A stretch of 64,000 nt of DNA from Luzula sylvatica. Lineage: Eukaryota > Streptophyta > Magnoliopsida > Poales > Juncaceae. The notes beneath the pieces are model-generated. The model saw nothing but the letters and a program-made list of their open reading frames with translations. It was not told where the DNA came from and ran no database searches. Shown piece by piece: positions 9,364 through 23,600 of the stretch; the stretch's first letter is position 1; each line of letters starts with the position of its first letter. The translations under genes and the position numbers were made by a program. The stretch covers positions 193,501 to 257,500 of the forward strand of contig OX326959.1 of NCBI GenBank assembly GCA_946800325.1. Reading direction: 5' to 3'.

Positions 9364-9519
9364 TATCCCAATTTGGGGTCTAAGCAATCGAATTAGGCCT
9401 TGGACAAATGATCTAAAAACACGTTATATGAACTCCTCAAAACGTTAAAATCTTGTTTTGAATCGAAAAACAAACTTTCTTAGTGTTTGTGAAATTTGGT
9501 GAAAAGTTATGTAGTAAAA

Positions 9520-12500
9520 GATACGATACAAATGATCTAAAAACACGTTATTCGAACTCCTCAAAGCGTTAAAATCTTGTTTTGAATCGAAAAACAAACT
9601 TTCTTAGTGTTTGTGAAATTTGATGAAAAGTTATGTAGTAAAAGATACGATACAAATGATCTAAAAACACGTTATTTGAACTCCTCAAAGCGTTAAAATC
9701 TTGTTTTGAATCGAAAAACAAACTTTCTTAGTGTTTGTGAAATTTCGTGAAAAGTTATGTAGTAAAAGATACGATACAAATGATCTAGAAACACGTTATT
9801 TGAACTCCTCAAAGCGTTAAAATCTTGTTTTGAATCGAAAAACAAACTTTCTTAGTGTTTGTGAAATTTGGTGAAAAGTAATGTAGTAAAAGATACGATA
9901 CAAATGATCTAAAAACACGTTATTTGAACTCCTCAAAGCGTTGAAATCTTGTTTTGAATCGAAAAACAAACTTTCTTAGTGTTTGTGAAATTTGGTGAAA
10001 AGTTATGTAGTAAAAGATACGATACAAATGATTTAAAAACACGTTATTTGAACTCCTCGAAGCGTTAAAATCTTGTTTTGAATCGAAAAACAAACTTTCT
10101 TTGTGTTTGTGAAATTTGGTGAAAAGTTATGTAGTAAAAGATACGATACAAATGATCTAAAAACACGTTATTTAAACTCCTCAAAGCGTTAAAATATTGT
10201 TTTGAATCGAAAAACCAACTTTCTTAGCGTTTGTGAAATTTGGTGAAAAGTTATGTAGTAAAAGATACGATACAAATGATCTAAAAACACGTTATTTGAA
10301 CTCATCAAAGCGTTAAAATCTTGTTTTGAATCGAAAAACAAACTTTCTTAGGGTCTGTGAAATTTGGTGAAAAGTTATGTAGTAAAAGATACGATACAAA
10401 TGATCTAAAAACACGTTATTTGAACTCCGCAAAGCGTTAAAATCTTGTTTTGAATCGAAAAACAAACTTTCTTAGAGTTTGTGAAATTTGGTGAAAAGTT
10501 ATGTAGTAAAATATACGATACAAATGATCTAAAAACACGTTATTTGAACTCCTCAAAGCGTTAAAATCTTGTTTTGAATCGAAAAACAAACTTTCTTAGT
10601 ATTTGTGAAATTTGGTGAAAAGTTATGTAGTAAAAGATACGATACAAATGATCTAAAAACACGTTATTTGAACTCCTCAAAGCGTTAAAATCTTGTTTTG
10701 AATCGAAAAACAAACTTTCTTAGTGTTTGTGAAATTTGGTAAAAAGTTATGTCGTAAAAGATACGATACAAATGATCTAGAAACACGTTATTTTAACTCC
10801 TCAAAGCGTTAAAATCTTGTTTTGAATCGAAAAACAAACTTTCTTAGTGATTGTGAAATTTGGTGAAAAGTTATGTAGTAAAAGATACGATACAAATGAT
10901 CTTGAAACACGTTATTTGAACTCCTCAAAGCGTTAAAATCTTGTTTTGAATCGAAAAACAAACTTTCTTAGTGTTTGTGAAATTTGGTGAAAAGTTATGT
11001 AGTAAAAGATACGATACAAATGATCTAAAAACACGTTATTTGAACTCCTCAAAGCGTTGAAATCTTGTTTTGAATCGAAAAACAAACTTTCTTAGTGTTT
11101 GTGAAATTTGGTGAAAAGTTATGTAGTAAAAGATACGATACAAATGATTTAAAAACACGTTATTTGAACTCCTCAAAGCATTAAAATCTTGTTTTGAATC
11201 GAAAAACAAACTTTCTTTGTGTTTGTAAAATTTGGTGAAAAGTTATGTAGTAAAAGATACGATACAAATGATCTAAAAACACGTTATTTAAACTCCTCAA
11301 AGCGTTAAAATATTGTTTTGAATCGAAAAACCAACTTTCTTAGTGTTTGTGAAATTTGGTGAAAAGTTATGTAGTAAAAGATGCTATACAAATGATCTAA
11401 AAACATGTTATTTGAACTCCTCAAAGCGTTAAAATCTTGTTTTGAATCGAAAAACAAACTTTCTTAGGGTCTGTGAAATCTGGTGAAAAGTTATGTAGTA
11501 AAAGATACGATACAAATGATCTAAAAACACGTTATTTGAACTCCGCAAAGCGTTAAAATCTTGTTTTGAATCGAAAAACAAAATTTCTTAGAGTTTGTGA
11601 AATTTGGTGAAAAGTTATGTAGTAAAATATACGATACAAATGATCTAAAAACACGTTATTTGAACTCCTCAAAGCGTTAAAATCTTGTTTTGAATCGAAA
11701 AACAAACTTTCTTAGTGTTTGTGAAATTTGGTGAAAAGTTATGTAGTAAAAGATACGATACAAATGATCTAAAAACACGTTATTTGAACTCCTCAAAGCG
11801 TTAAAATCTTGTTTTGAATCGAAAAACAAACTTTCTTAGTGTTTGTGAAATTTGGTAAAAAGTTATGTAGTAAAAGATACGATACAAATGATCTAGAAAC
11901 ACGTTATTTTAACTCCTCAAAGCGTTAAAATCTTGTTTTGAATCGAAAAACAAACTTTCTTAGTGATTGTGAAATTTGACGAAAAGTTATGTAGTAAAAG
12001 ATACGATACAAATGATCTTGAAACACGTTATTTGAACTCCTCAAAGCGTTAAAATCTTGTTTTGAATCGAAAAACAAACTTTCTTAGTGTTTGTGAAATT
12101 TGGTGAAAAGTTATGTCGTAAAAGATAAGATACAAATGATCTAAAAACACGTTATTTCAACTCATCAAAGCGTTATAATCTTGTTTTGAATCGAAAAACA
12201 AACTTTCTTAGTGTTTGTGAAATTTGGTGAAAAGTTATGTAGTAAAAGATACGATACAAATGATCTACAAACACGTCATTTGAACTCCTCAAAGCATTAA
12301 AATCTTGTTTTGTATCGAAAAACAAACTTCCCTAGTGTTTGTGAAATTTGGTGAAAAGTTATGTAGTAAAAGATACGATACAAATGATCTAAAAACACGT
12401 TATTTGAACTCCTCAAAGCGTTAAAATCTTGTTTTGAATCGAAAAACAAACTTTCTTAGTGTTTGTGAAATTTGGTGAAAAGTTATGTAGTAAAAGATAC

Positions 12501-15500
12501 GATACAAATGATCTAGAAACACGTTATTTGAACTCCTCAAAGCGTTAAAATCTTGTTTTGAATCGAAAAATAAACTTTCTTAGTGATTGTGAAATTTTGT
12601 GAAAAGTTATGTATAAGATACGATACAAATGATCTTGAAACACGTTATTTGAACTCCTCAAAGCGTTAAAATCTTGTTTTGAATCGAAAAACAAACTTTC
12701 TTAGTGTTTGTGAAATTTGGTGAAAAGTTATGTAGTAAAAGATACGATACAAATGATCTAAAAACACGTTATTTGAACTCCTCAAAACGTTAAAATCTTG
12801 TTTTGAATCGAAAAACAAACTTTCTTAGTGTTTGTGAAATTTGATGAAAAGTTATGTAGTAAAAGATACGATACAAATGATCTAAAAACACGTTATTTGA
12901 ACTCCTCAAAGCGTTAAAATCTTGTTTTGAATCGAAAAACAAACTTTCTTAGTGTTTGTGAAATTTGGTGAAAAGTTATGTAGTAAAAGATACGATACAA
13001 ATGATCTAGAAACACGTTATTTGAACTCCTCAAAGCGTTAAAATCTTGTTTTGAATCGAAAAACAAACTTTCTTAGTGTTTGTGAAATTTGGTGAAAAGT
13101 AATGTAGTAAAAGATACGATACAAATGATCTAAAAACACGTTATTTGAACTCCTCAAAGCGTTGAAATCTTGTTTTGAATCGAAAAACAAACTTTCTTAG
13201 TGTTTATGAAATTTGGTGAAAAGTTATGTAGTAAAAGATACGATACAAATGATTTAAAAACACGTTATTTGAACTCCTCGAAGCGTTAAAATCTTGTTTT
13301 GAATCGAAAAACAAACTTTCTTTGTGTTTGTGAAATTTGGTGAAAAGTTATGTAGTAAAAGATACGATACAAATGATCTAAAAACACGTTATTTAAACTC
13401 CTCAAAGCGTTAAAATATTGTTTTGAATCGAAAAACCAACTTTCTTAGTGTTTGTGAAATTTGGTGAAAAGTTATGTAGTAAAAGATACGATACAAATGA
13501 TCTAAAAACACGTTATTTGAACTCATCAAAGCGTTAAAATATTGTTTTGAATCGAAAAACAAACTTTCTTAGGGTCTGTGAAATTTGGTGAAAAGTTATG
13601 TAGTAAAAGATACGATACAAATGATCTAAAAACACGTTATTTGAACTCCGCAAAGCGTTAAAATCTTGTTTTGAATCGAAAAACAAACTTTCTTAGAGTT
13701 TGTGAAATTTGGTGAAACGTTATGTAGTAAAATATACGATACAAATGATCTAAAAACACGTTATTTGAACTCCTCAAAGCGTTAAAATCTTGTTTTGAAT
13801 CGAAAAACAAACTTTCTTAGTATTTGTGAAATTTGGTGAAAAGTTATGTAGTAAAAGATACGATACAAATGATCTAAAAACACGTTATTTGAACTCCTCA
13901 AAGCGTTAAAATCTTGTTTTGAATCGAAAAACAAACTTTCTTAGTGTTTGTGAAATTTGGTAAAAAGTTATGTAGTAAAAGATACGATACAAATGATCTA
14001 GAAACACGTTATTTTAACTCCTCAAAGCGTTAAAATCTTGTTTTGAATCGAAAAACAAACTTTCTTAGTGATTGTGAAATTTGGTGAAAAGTTATGTAGT
14101 AAAAGATACGATACAAATGATCTTGAAACACGTTATTTGAACTCCTCAAAGCGTTAAAATCTTGTTTTGAATCGAAAAACAAACTTTCTTAGTGTTTGTG
14201 AAATTTGGTGAAAAGTTATGTAGTAAAAGATACGATACAAATGATCTAAAAACACGTTATTTGAACTCCTCAAAGCATTGAAATCTTGTTTTGAATCGAA
14301 AAACAAACTTTCTTAGTGTTTGTGAAATTTGGTGAAAAGTTATGTAGTAAAAGATACGATACAAATGATTTAAAAACACGTTATTTGAACTCCTCAAAGC
14401 ATTAAAATCTTGTTTTGAATCGAAAAACAAACTTTCTTTGTGTTTGTGAAATTTGGTGAAAAGTTATGTAGTAAAAGATACGATACAAATGATCTAAAAA
14501 CACGTTATTTAAACTCCTCAAAGCGTTAAAATATTGTTTTGAATCGAAAAACCAACTTTCTTAGTGTTTGTGAAATTTGGTGAAAAGTTATGTAGTAAAA
14601 GATGCGATACAAATGATCTAAAAACATGTTATTTGAACTCCTCAAAGCGTTAAAATCTTGTTTTGAATAGAAAAACAAACTTTCTTAGGGTCTGTGAAAT
14701 TTGGTGAAAAGTTATGTCGTAAAAGATACGATACAAATGATCTAAAAACACGTTATTTGAACTCCGCAAAGCGTTAAAATCTTGTTTTGAATCGAAAAAC
14801 AAAATTTCTTAGAGTTTGTGAAATTTGGTGAAAAGTTATGTAATAAAATATACGATACAAATGATCTAAAAACACGTTATTTGAACTCTTCAAAAGCGTT
14901 AAAATCTTGTTTTGAATCGAAAAACAAACTTTCTTAGTGTTTGTGAAATTTGGTGAAAAGTTATGTAGTAAAAGATACGATACAAATGATCTAAAAACAC
15001 GTTATTTGAACTCCTCAAAGCGTTAAAATCTTGTTTTGAATCGAAAAACAAACTTTCTTAGTGTTTGTGAAATTTGGTAAAAAGTTATGTAGTAAAAGAT
15101 ACGATACAAATGATCTAGAAACACGTTATTTTAACTCCTCAAAGCGTTAAAATCTTGTTTTGAATCGAAAAACAAACTTTCTTAGTGATTGTGAAATTTG
15201 GTGAAAAATTATGTAGTAAAAGATACGACACAAATGATCTTGAAACACGTTATTTGAACTCCTCAAAGCGTTAAAATCTTGTTTTGAATCGAAAAACAAA
15301 CTTTCTTAGTGTTTGTGAAATTTGGTGAAAAGTTATGAAGTAAAAGATAAGATACAAATGATCTAAAAACACGTTATTTCAACTCATCAAAGCGTTATAA
15401 TCTTGTTTTGAATCGAAAAACAAACTTTCTTAGTGTTTGTGAAATTTGGTGAAAAGTTATGTAGTAAAAGATACGATACAAATGATCTACAAACACGTCA

Positions 15501-15600
15501 TTTGAACTCCTCAAAGCATTAAAATCTTGTTTTGTATCGAAAAACAAACTTCCCTAGTGTTTGTGAAATTTGGTGAAAAGTTATGTAGTAAAAGATACGA
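9520..15600 (+). repeat. Higher-order repeat: blocks 26 monomers apart, each with an inner 9-monomer duplication
   Basis: Variant monomers between about 9520 and 12380 recur 3,221 bp later (26 x 124 minus a 3-bp deletion at about 12613). Examples are TGATGAAAAG at 9621 and 12842, and AAAAGTAATG at 9874 and 13095. Inside each block a 9-monomer (1,116 bp) shift is seen: GGGTCTGTGA at 10351 and 11467, again at 13572 and 14688, and GCGTTGAAAT at 9938 and 11054. The 9-monomer duplication is therefore older than the 26-monomer one. Confidence 0.8.
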
Positions 15601-18600
15601 TACAAATGATCTAAAAACACGTTATTTGAACTCCGCAAAGCGTTTAAATCTTGTTTTGAATCGAAAAACAAACTTTCTTAGTGTTTGTGAAATTTGGTGA
15701 AAAGTTATGTAGTAAAAGATACGATACAAATGATCTAAAAACACGTTATTTGAACTCCTCAAAGCGTTAAAATCTTGTTTTGAATCGAAAAACAAACTTT
15801 CTTAGTGTTTGTGAAATTTGGTGAAAAGTTATGTAGTAAAAGATACGATACAAATGATCTAAAAACACGTTATTTGAACTCCTCAAAGTGTCAAAATCTT
15901 GTTTTGAATCGAAAAACAAACTTTCTTAGTGTCTGTGAAATTTGGTGAAAAGTAAGTAGTAAAAGATACGATACAAATGATCTTAAAACACGTTATTTGA
16001 ACTCCTCAAAGCGTTAAAATCTTGTTTTGAAACGAAAAACAAACTTTCTTAGTGTTTGTGAAATTTGGTGAAAAGTTATGTAGTAAAAGATACGATACAA
16101 CTGATCTAGAAACACGTTATTCGAACTCCTCAATGCCTTAAAATCTTGTTTTGAATCGAAAAACAAACTTTCTTAGTGTTTGTGAAATTTGGTGAAAAGT
16201 TATGTAGTAAAAGATACGATACAAATGATTTAAAAACACGTTATTTGAACTCCTCAAAGCGTTAAAATCTTGTTTTGAATCGAAAAACAAACTTTCTTAG
16301 TGTTTGTGAAATTTGGTGAAAAGTTATGTAGTAAAAGATACGATACAAATGATCTAGAAACACGTTATTTGAACCCCTCAAAGCGTTAAAATCTTATTTT
16401 GAATCGAAAAACAACCTTTCTTAGTGTTTGTGAAATTTGGTGAAAAGTTATGTAGTAAAAGATACGATACAAATGATCTAGAAACACGTTATTCGAACTC
16501 CTCAATGCGTTAAAATCTTGTTTTGAATCGAAAAACAAACTTTCTTAGTGTTTGTGAAATTTGGTGAAAAGTTATGTAGTAAAAGATACGATACAAATGA
16601 TCAAAAAACACGTTATTTGAACTCCTCAAAGCGTTGAAAGTTTGTTTTGAATCGAAAAACAAACTTTCTTAGTTTTTGTGAAATTTGGTGGAAAGTTATG
16701 TAGTAAAAGATACGATACAAATGATCTAAAAACACGTTATTTGAACTCCTCAAAGCGTTAAAATCTTGTTTTGAATCGAAAAACAAACTTTCTTAGTGTT
16801 TGTGAAATTTAGTGAAAAGTTATGTAGTAAAAGATACGATACAAATGATATAAAAACACGTTATTTGAACTCCTCAAAGAGTTCAAATCTTGTTTTGAAT
16901 CGAAAAACAAACTTTCTTAGTGTTTGTGAAATTTGGTGAAACGTTATGTAGTAAAAGATACGATACAAATGATCTAGAAACACGTTATTTGAACTCCTCA
17001 ATGCGTTAAAATATTGTTTTGAATCGAAAAACAAACTTTCTTAGTGTTTGTGAAATTTGGTGAAAAGTTATGTAGTAAAAGATACGATACAAATGATCTA
17101 AAAACACGTTATTTGAACTCCTCAACGCGTTAAAATCTTGTTTTGAATCGAAAAACAAAGTTTCTTAGCGTTTGTGAAATTTGGTGAAAAGTTATGTCAT
17201 AAAAGATACGATACAAATGATTTAAAAACACGTTATTAGAACTCCTCAAAGCGTTAAAATCTTGTTTTGAATCGAAAAACAAACTTTCTTTGTGTTTGTG
17301 AAATTTGGTGAAAAGTTATGTAGTAAAAGATACGATACAAATGATTTAAAAACACGTTATTTGAACTCCTCAAAGCGTTAAAATCTTGTTTTGAATCGAA
17401 AAACAAACTTTCTTTGTGTTTGTGAAATTTGGTGAAAAGTTATGTAGTAAAAGATACGATACAAATGATCTAAAAACACGTTATTTAAACTCCTCAAAGC
17501 GTTAAAATATTGTTTTGAATCGAAAAACCAACTTTCTTAGTGTTTGTGAAATTTGGTGAAAAGTTATGTAGTAAAAGATGCGATACAAATGATCTAAAAA
17601 CATGTTATTTGAACTCCTCAAAGCGTTAAAATCTTGTTTTGAATAGAAAAACAAACTTTCTTAGGGTCTGTGAAATTTGGTGAAAAGTTATGTCGTAAAA
17701 GATACGATACAAATGATCTAAAAACACGTTATTTGAACTCCGCAAAGCGTTAAAATCTTGTTTTGAATCGAAAAACAAAATTTCTTAGAGTTTGTGAAAT
17801 TTGGTGAAAAGTTATGTAATAAAATATACGATACAAATGATCTAAAAACACGTTATTTGAACTCTTCAAAAGCGTTAAAATCTTGTTTTGAATCGAAAAA
17901 CAAACTTTCTTAGTGTTTGTGAAATTTGGTGAAAAGTTATGTAGTAAAAGATACGATACAAATGATCTAAAAACACGTTATTTGAACTCCTCAAAGCGTT
18001 AAAATCTTGTTTTGAATCGAAAAACAAACTTTCTTAGTGTTTGTGAAATTTGGTAAAAAGTTATGTAGTAAAAGATACGATACAAATGATCTAGAAACAC
18101 GTTATTTTAACTCCTCAAAGCGTTAAAATCTTGTTTTGAATCGAAAAACAAACTTTCTTAGTGATTGTGAAATTTGGTGAAAAATTATGTAGTAAAAGAT
18201 ACGATACAAATGATCTTGAAACACGTTATTTGAACTCCTCAAAGCGTTAAAATCTTGTTTTGAATCGAAAAACAAACTTTCTTAGTGTTTGTGAAATTTG
18301 GTGAAAAGTTATGAAGTAAAAGATAAGATACAAATGATCTAAAAACACGTTATTTCAACTCATCAAAGCGTTATAATCTTGTTTTGAATCGAAAAACAAA
18401 CTTTCTTAGTGTTTGTGAAATTTGGTGAAAAGTTATGTAGTAAAAGATACGATACAAATGATCTACAAACACGTCATTTGAACTCCTCAAAGCATTAAAA
18501 TCTTGTTTTGTATCGAAAAACAAACTTCCCTAGTGTTTGTGAAATTTGGTGAAAAGTTATGTAGTAAAAGATACGATACAAATGATCTAAAAACACGTTA

Positions 18601-20192
18601 TTTGAACTCCGCAAAGCGTTTAAATCTTGTTTTGAATCGAAAAACAAACTTTCTTAGTGTTTGTGAAATTTGGTGAAAAGTTATGTAGTAAAAGATACGA
18701 TACAAATGATCTAAAAACACGTTATTTGAACTCCTCAAAGCGTTAAAATCTTGTTTTGAATCGAAAAACAAACTTTCTTAGTGTTTGTGAAATTTGGTGA
18801 AAAGTTATGTAGTAAAAGATACGATACAAATGATCTAAAAACACGTTATTTGAACTCCTCAAAGTGTCAAAATCTTGTTTTGAATCGAAAAACAAACTTT
18901 CTTAGTGTCTGTGAAATTTGGTGAAAAGTAAGTAGTAAAAGATACGATACAAATGATCTTAAAACACGTTATTTGAACTCCTCAAAGCGTTAAAATCTTG
19001 TTTTGAAACGAAAAACAAACTTTCTTAGTGTTTGTGAAATTTGGTGAAAAGTTATGTAGTAAAAGATACGATACAAATGATCTAGAAACACGTTATTCGA
19101 ACTCCTCAATGCCTTAAAATCTTGTTTTGAATCGAAAAACAAACTTTCTTAGTGTTTGTGAAATTTGGTGAAAAGTTATGTAGTAAAAGATACGATACAA
19201 ATGATCTAGAAACACGTTATTTGAACCCCTCAAAGCGTTAAAATCTTATTTTGAATCGAAAAACAACCTTTCTTAGTGTTTGTGAAATTTGGTGAAAAGT
19301 TATGTAGTAAAAGATACGATACAAATGATCTAGAAACACGTTATTCGAACTCCTCAATGCGTTAAAATCTTGTTTTGAATCGAAAAACAAACTTTCTTAG
19401 TGTTTGTGAAATTTGGTGAAAAGTTATGTAGTAAAAGATACGATACAAATGATCAAAAAACACGTTATTTGAACTCCTCAAAGCGTTGAAAGTTTGTTTT
19501 GAATCGAAAAACAAACTTTCTTAGTTTTTGTGAAATTTGGTGGAAAGTTATGTAGTAAAAGATACGATACAAATGATCTAAAAACACGTTATTTGAACTC
19601 CTCAAAGCGTTAAAATCTTGTTTTGAATCGAAAAACAAACTTTCTTAGTGTTTGTGAAATTTAGTGAAAAGTTATGTAGTAAAAGATACGATACAAATGA
19701 TATAAAAACACGTTATTTGAACTCCTCAAAGAGTTCAAATCTTGTTTTGAATCGAAAAACAAACTTTCTTAGTGTTTGTGAAATTTGGTGAAACGTTATG
19801 TAGTAAAAGATACGATACAAATGATCTAGAAACACGTTATTTGAACTCCTCAATGCGTTAAAATATTGTTTTGAATCGAAAAACAAACTTTCTTAGTGTT
19901 TGTGAAATTTGGTGAAAAGTTATGTAGTAAAAGATACGATACAAATGATCTAAAAACACGTTATTTGAACTCCTCAACGCGTTAAAATCTTGTTTTGAAT
20001 CGAAAAACAAAGTTTCTTAGCGTTTGTGAAATTTGGTGAAAAGTTATGTCATAAAAGATACGATACAAATGATTTAAAAACACGTTATTAGAACTCCTCA
20101 AAGCGTTCAAATCTTGTTTTGAATCGAAAAACAAACTTTCTTTGTGTTTGTGAAATTTGGTGAAAAGTTATGTAGTAAAAGATACGATACAA
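14365..20192 (+). repeat. Higher-order repeat: adjacent 24-monomer blocks, the second missing one monomer
   Basis: Block A is about 14365-17340 and block B about 17341-20192. CTCCGCAAAGCGTTTAAATC recurs at 15631 and 18607, and ACTCTTCAAAAGCG at 14885 and 17861, both exactly 2,976 bp (24 x 124) apart. After about 16200 the offset drops to 2,852 bp (23 x 124), for example GAACCCCTC at 16371 and 19223. Block B thus lacks exactly one monomer relative to A, or A gained one. Substitutions between blocks are very few, so the duplication is recent. Confidence 0.85.
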
Positions 20193-20689
20193 ATGATTTA
20201 AAAACACGTTATTTGAACTCCTCAAAGCGTTAAAATCTTGTTTTGAATCGAAAAACAAACTTTCTTTGTGTTTGTGAAATTTGGTGAAAAGTTATGTAGT
20301 AAAAGATACGATACAAATGATCTAAAAACACGTTATTTAAACTCCTCAAAGCGTCAAAATCTTGTTTTGAATCGAAAAACAAACTTTCTTAGTGTTTGTG
20401 AAATTTGGTGAAAAGTTACGTAGTAAAAGATACCATACAAATGATCTAAAAACACGTTATTTCAACTCCTCAAGGCGTTAAAATCTTGTTTTGAATCGAA
20501 AAACAAACTTTCTTAGTGTTTGTGAAATTTGGTGAAAAGTTATGTAGTAAAATATACGATACAAATGATCTAAAAACACGTTATTTGAACTCCTCAAAGC
20601 GTTAAAATCTTGTTTTGAATCGAAAAACAAACTTTCTTAGTGTTTGTGAAATTTGGTGAAAAGTTATGTAGTAAAAGATACGATACAAA

Positions 20690-23600
20690 TGATCTAAAAA
20701 CACGTTATTTGAACTCCTCAAAGCGTTAAAATCTTGTTTTGAATCGAAAAACAAACTTTCTTAGTTTTTGTGAAATTTGGTAAAAAGTTTTGTAATAAAA
20801 GATACGATACAAATGATCTAGAAACGCGTTATTTGAACTCCTCAAAGCGTTAAAATCTTGTTTTGAATCGAAAAACAAACTTTCTTAGTGATTGTGAAAT
20901 TTGGTGGAAAGTTATGTAGTAAAAGATACGATACAAATGATCTTGAAACACGTTATTTGAACTCCTCAAAGCGTTAAAATCTTGTTTTGAATCGAAAAAC
21001 AAACTTTCTTAGTGATTGTGAAATTTGGTGAAAAGTTATGTAGTAAAAGAGACGATACAAATGATCTAAAAACATGTTATTTGAACTCCTCAAAGCGTTA
21101 AAATCTTGTTTTGAATCGAAAAACAAACTTTCTTAGTGTTTGTGAAATTTGGTGAAAAGTTATGTAGTAAAAGATAAGATACAAATGATCTAAAAACACG
21201 TTATTTCAACTCCTCAAAGCGTTAAAATCTTGTTTTGAATCGAAAAACAAACTTTCTTAGTGTTTGTGAAATTTGGTGAAAAGTTATGTAGTAAAAGATA
21301 CGATACAAATGATCTAAAAACATGTTATTTGAACTCCGCAAAGCGTTAAAATCTTGTTTTGAATCGAAAAACAAACTTTCTTAGTGTTTGTGAAATTTGG
21401 TGAAAAGTTATGTAGTAAAAGATACGATACAAATGATCTAAAAACACGTTATTTGAACTCCTCAAAGCGTTAAAATCTTGTTTTGAATCGAAAAACAAAC
21501 TTTCTTAGTGTTTGTGAAATTTGGTGAAAAGTTATGTAGTAAAAGATACGATACAAATGATCTAAAATCACGTTATTTGAACTCCTCAAAGCATTAAAAT
21601 CTTGTTTTGTATCCAAAAACAAACTTCCCTAGTGTTTGTGAAATTTGGTGAAAAGTTATGTAGTAAAAGATACGATACAAATGATCTAAAAACATGTTAT
21701 TTGAACTCCGCAAAGCGTTAAAATCTTGTTTTGAATCGAAAAACAAACTTTCTTTGTGTTTGTGAAATTTGGTGAAAAGTTATGTAGTAAAAGATACGAT
21801 ACAAATGATCTAAAAACACGTTATTTGAACTCCTCAAAGCGTTGAAATCTTGTTTTGAATCGAAAAACAAACTTTCTTAGTGTTTGTGAAATTTGGTGAA
21901 AAGTTATGTAGTAAAAGATACGATACAAATGATTTAAAAACACGTTATTTGAACTCCTCGAAGCGTTAAAATCTTGTTTTGAATCGAAAAACAAACTTTC
22001 TTTGTGTTTGTGAAATTTGGTGAAAAGTTATGTAGTAAAAGATACGATACAAATGATCTAAAAACACGTTATTTAAACTCCTCAAAGCGTTAAAATATTG
22101 TTTTGAATCGAAAAACCAACTTTCTTAGTGTTTGTGAAATTTAGTGAAAAGTTATGTAGTAAAAGATACGATACAAATGATCTAAAAACACGTTATTTGA
22201 ACTCATCAAAGCGTTAAAATCTTGTTTTGAATCGAAAAACAAACTTTCTTAGGGTATGTGAAATTTGGTGAAAAGTTATGTAGTAAAAGATACGATACAA
22301 ATGATCTAAAAACACGTTATTTGAACTCCGCAAAGCGTTAAAATCTTGTTTTGAATCGAAAAACAAACTTTCTTAGAGTTTGTGAAATTTGGTGAAAAGT
22401 TATGTAGTAAAATATACGATACAAATGATCTAAAAACACGTTATTTGAACTCCTCAAAGCGTTAAAATCTTGTTTTGAATCGAAAAACAAACTTTCTTAG
22501 TGTTTGTGAAATTTGGTAAAAAGTTATGTAGTAAAAGATACGATACAAATGATCTAGAAACACGTTATTTTAACTCCTCAAAGCGTTAAAATCTTGTTTT
22601 GAATCGAAAAACAAACTTTCTTAGTGATTGTGAAATTTGGTGAAAAGTTATGTAGTAAAAGATACGATACAAATGATCTTGAAACACGTTATTTGAACTC
22701 CTCAAAGCGTTAAAATCTTGTTTTGAATCGAAAAACAAACTTTCTTAGTGTTTGTGAAATTTGGTGAAAAGTTATGTAGTAAAAGATAAGATACAAATGA
22801 TCTAAAAACACGTTATTTCAACTCATCCAAGCGTTATAATCTTGTTTTGAATCGAAAAACAAACTTTCTTAGTGTTTGTGAAATTTGGTGAAAAGTTATG
22901 TAGTAAAAGATACGATACAAATGATCTACAAACACGTCATTTGAACTCCTCAAAGCATTAAAATCTTGTTTTGTATCGAAAAACAAACTTCCCTAGTGTT
23001 TGTGAAATTTGGTGAAAAGTTATGTAGTAAAAGATACGATACAAATGATCTAAAAACACGTTATTTGAACTCCGCAAAGCGTTTAAATCTTGTTTTGAAT
23101 CGAAAAACAAACTTTCTTAGTGTTTGTGAAATTTGGTGAAAAGTTATGTAGTAAAAGATACGATACAAATGATCTAAAAACACGTTATTTGAACTCCTCA
23201 AAGCGTTAAAATCTTGTTTTGAATCGAAAAACAAACTTTCTTAGTGTTTGTGAAATTTGGTGAAAAGTTATGTAGTAAAAGATACGATACAAATGATCTA
23301 AAAACATGTTATTTGAACTCCTCAAAGCGTCAAAATCTTGTTTTGAATCGAAAAACAAACTTTCTTAGTGTCTGTGAAATTTGGTGAAAAGTAAGTAGTA
23401 AAAGATACGATACAAATGATCTTAAAACACGTTATTTGAACTCCTCAAAGCGTTAAAATCTTGTTTTGAAACGAAAAACAAACTTTCTTAGTGTTTGTGA
23501 AATTTGGTGAAAAGTTATGTAGTAAAAGATCCGATACAAATGATCTTGAAACACGTTATTTGAACTCCTCAAAGCGTTAAAATCTTGTTTGGAATCGAAA

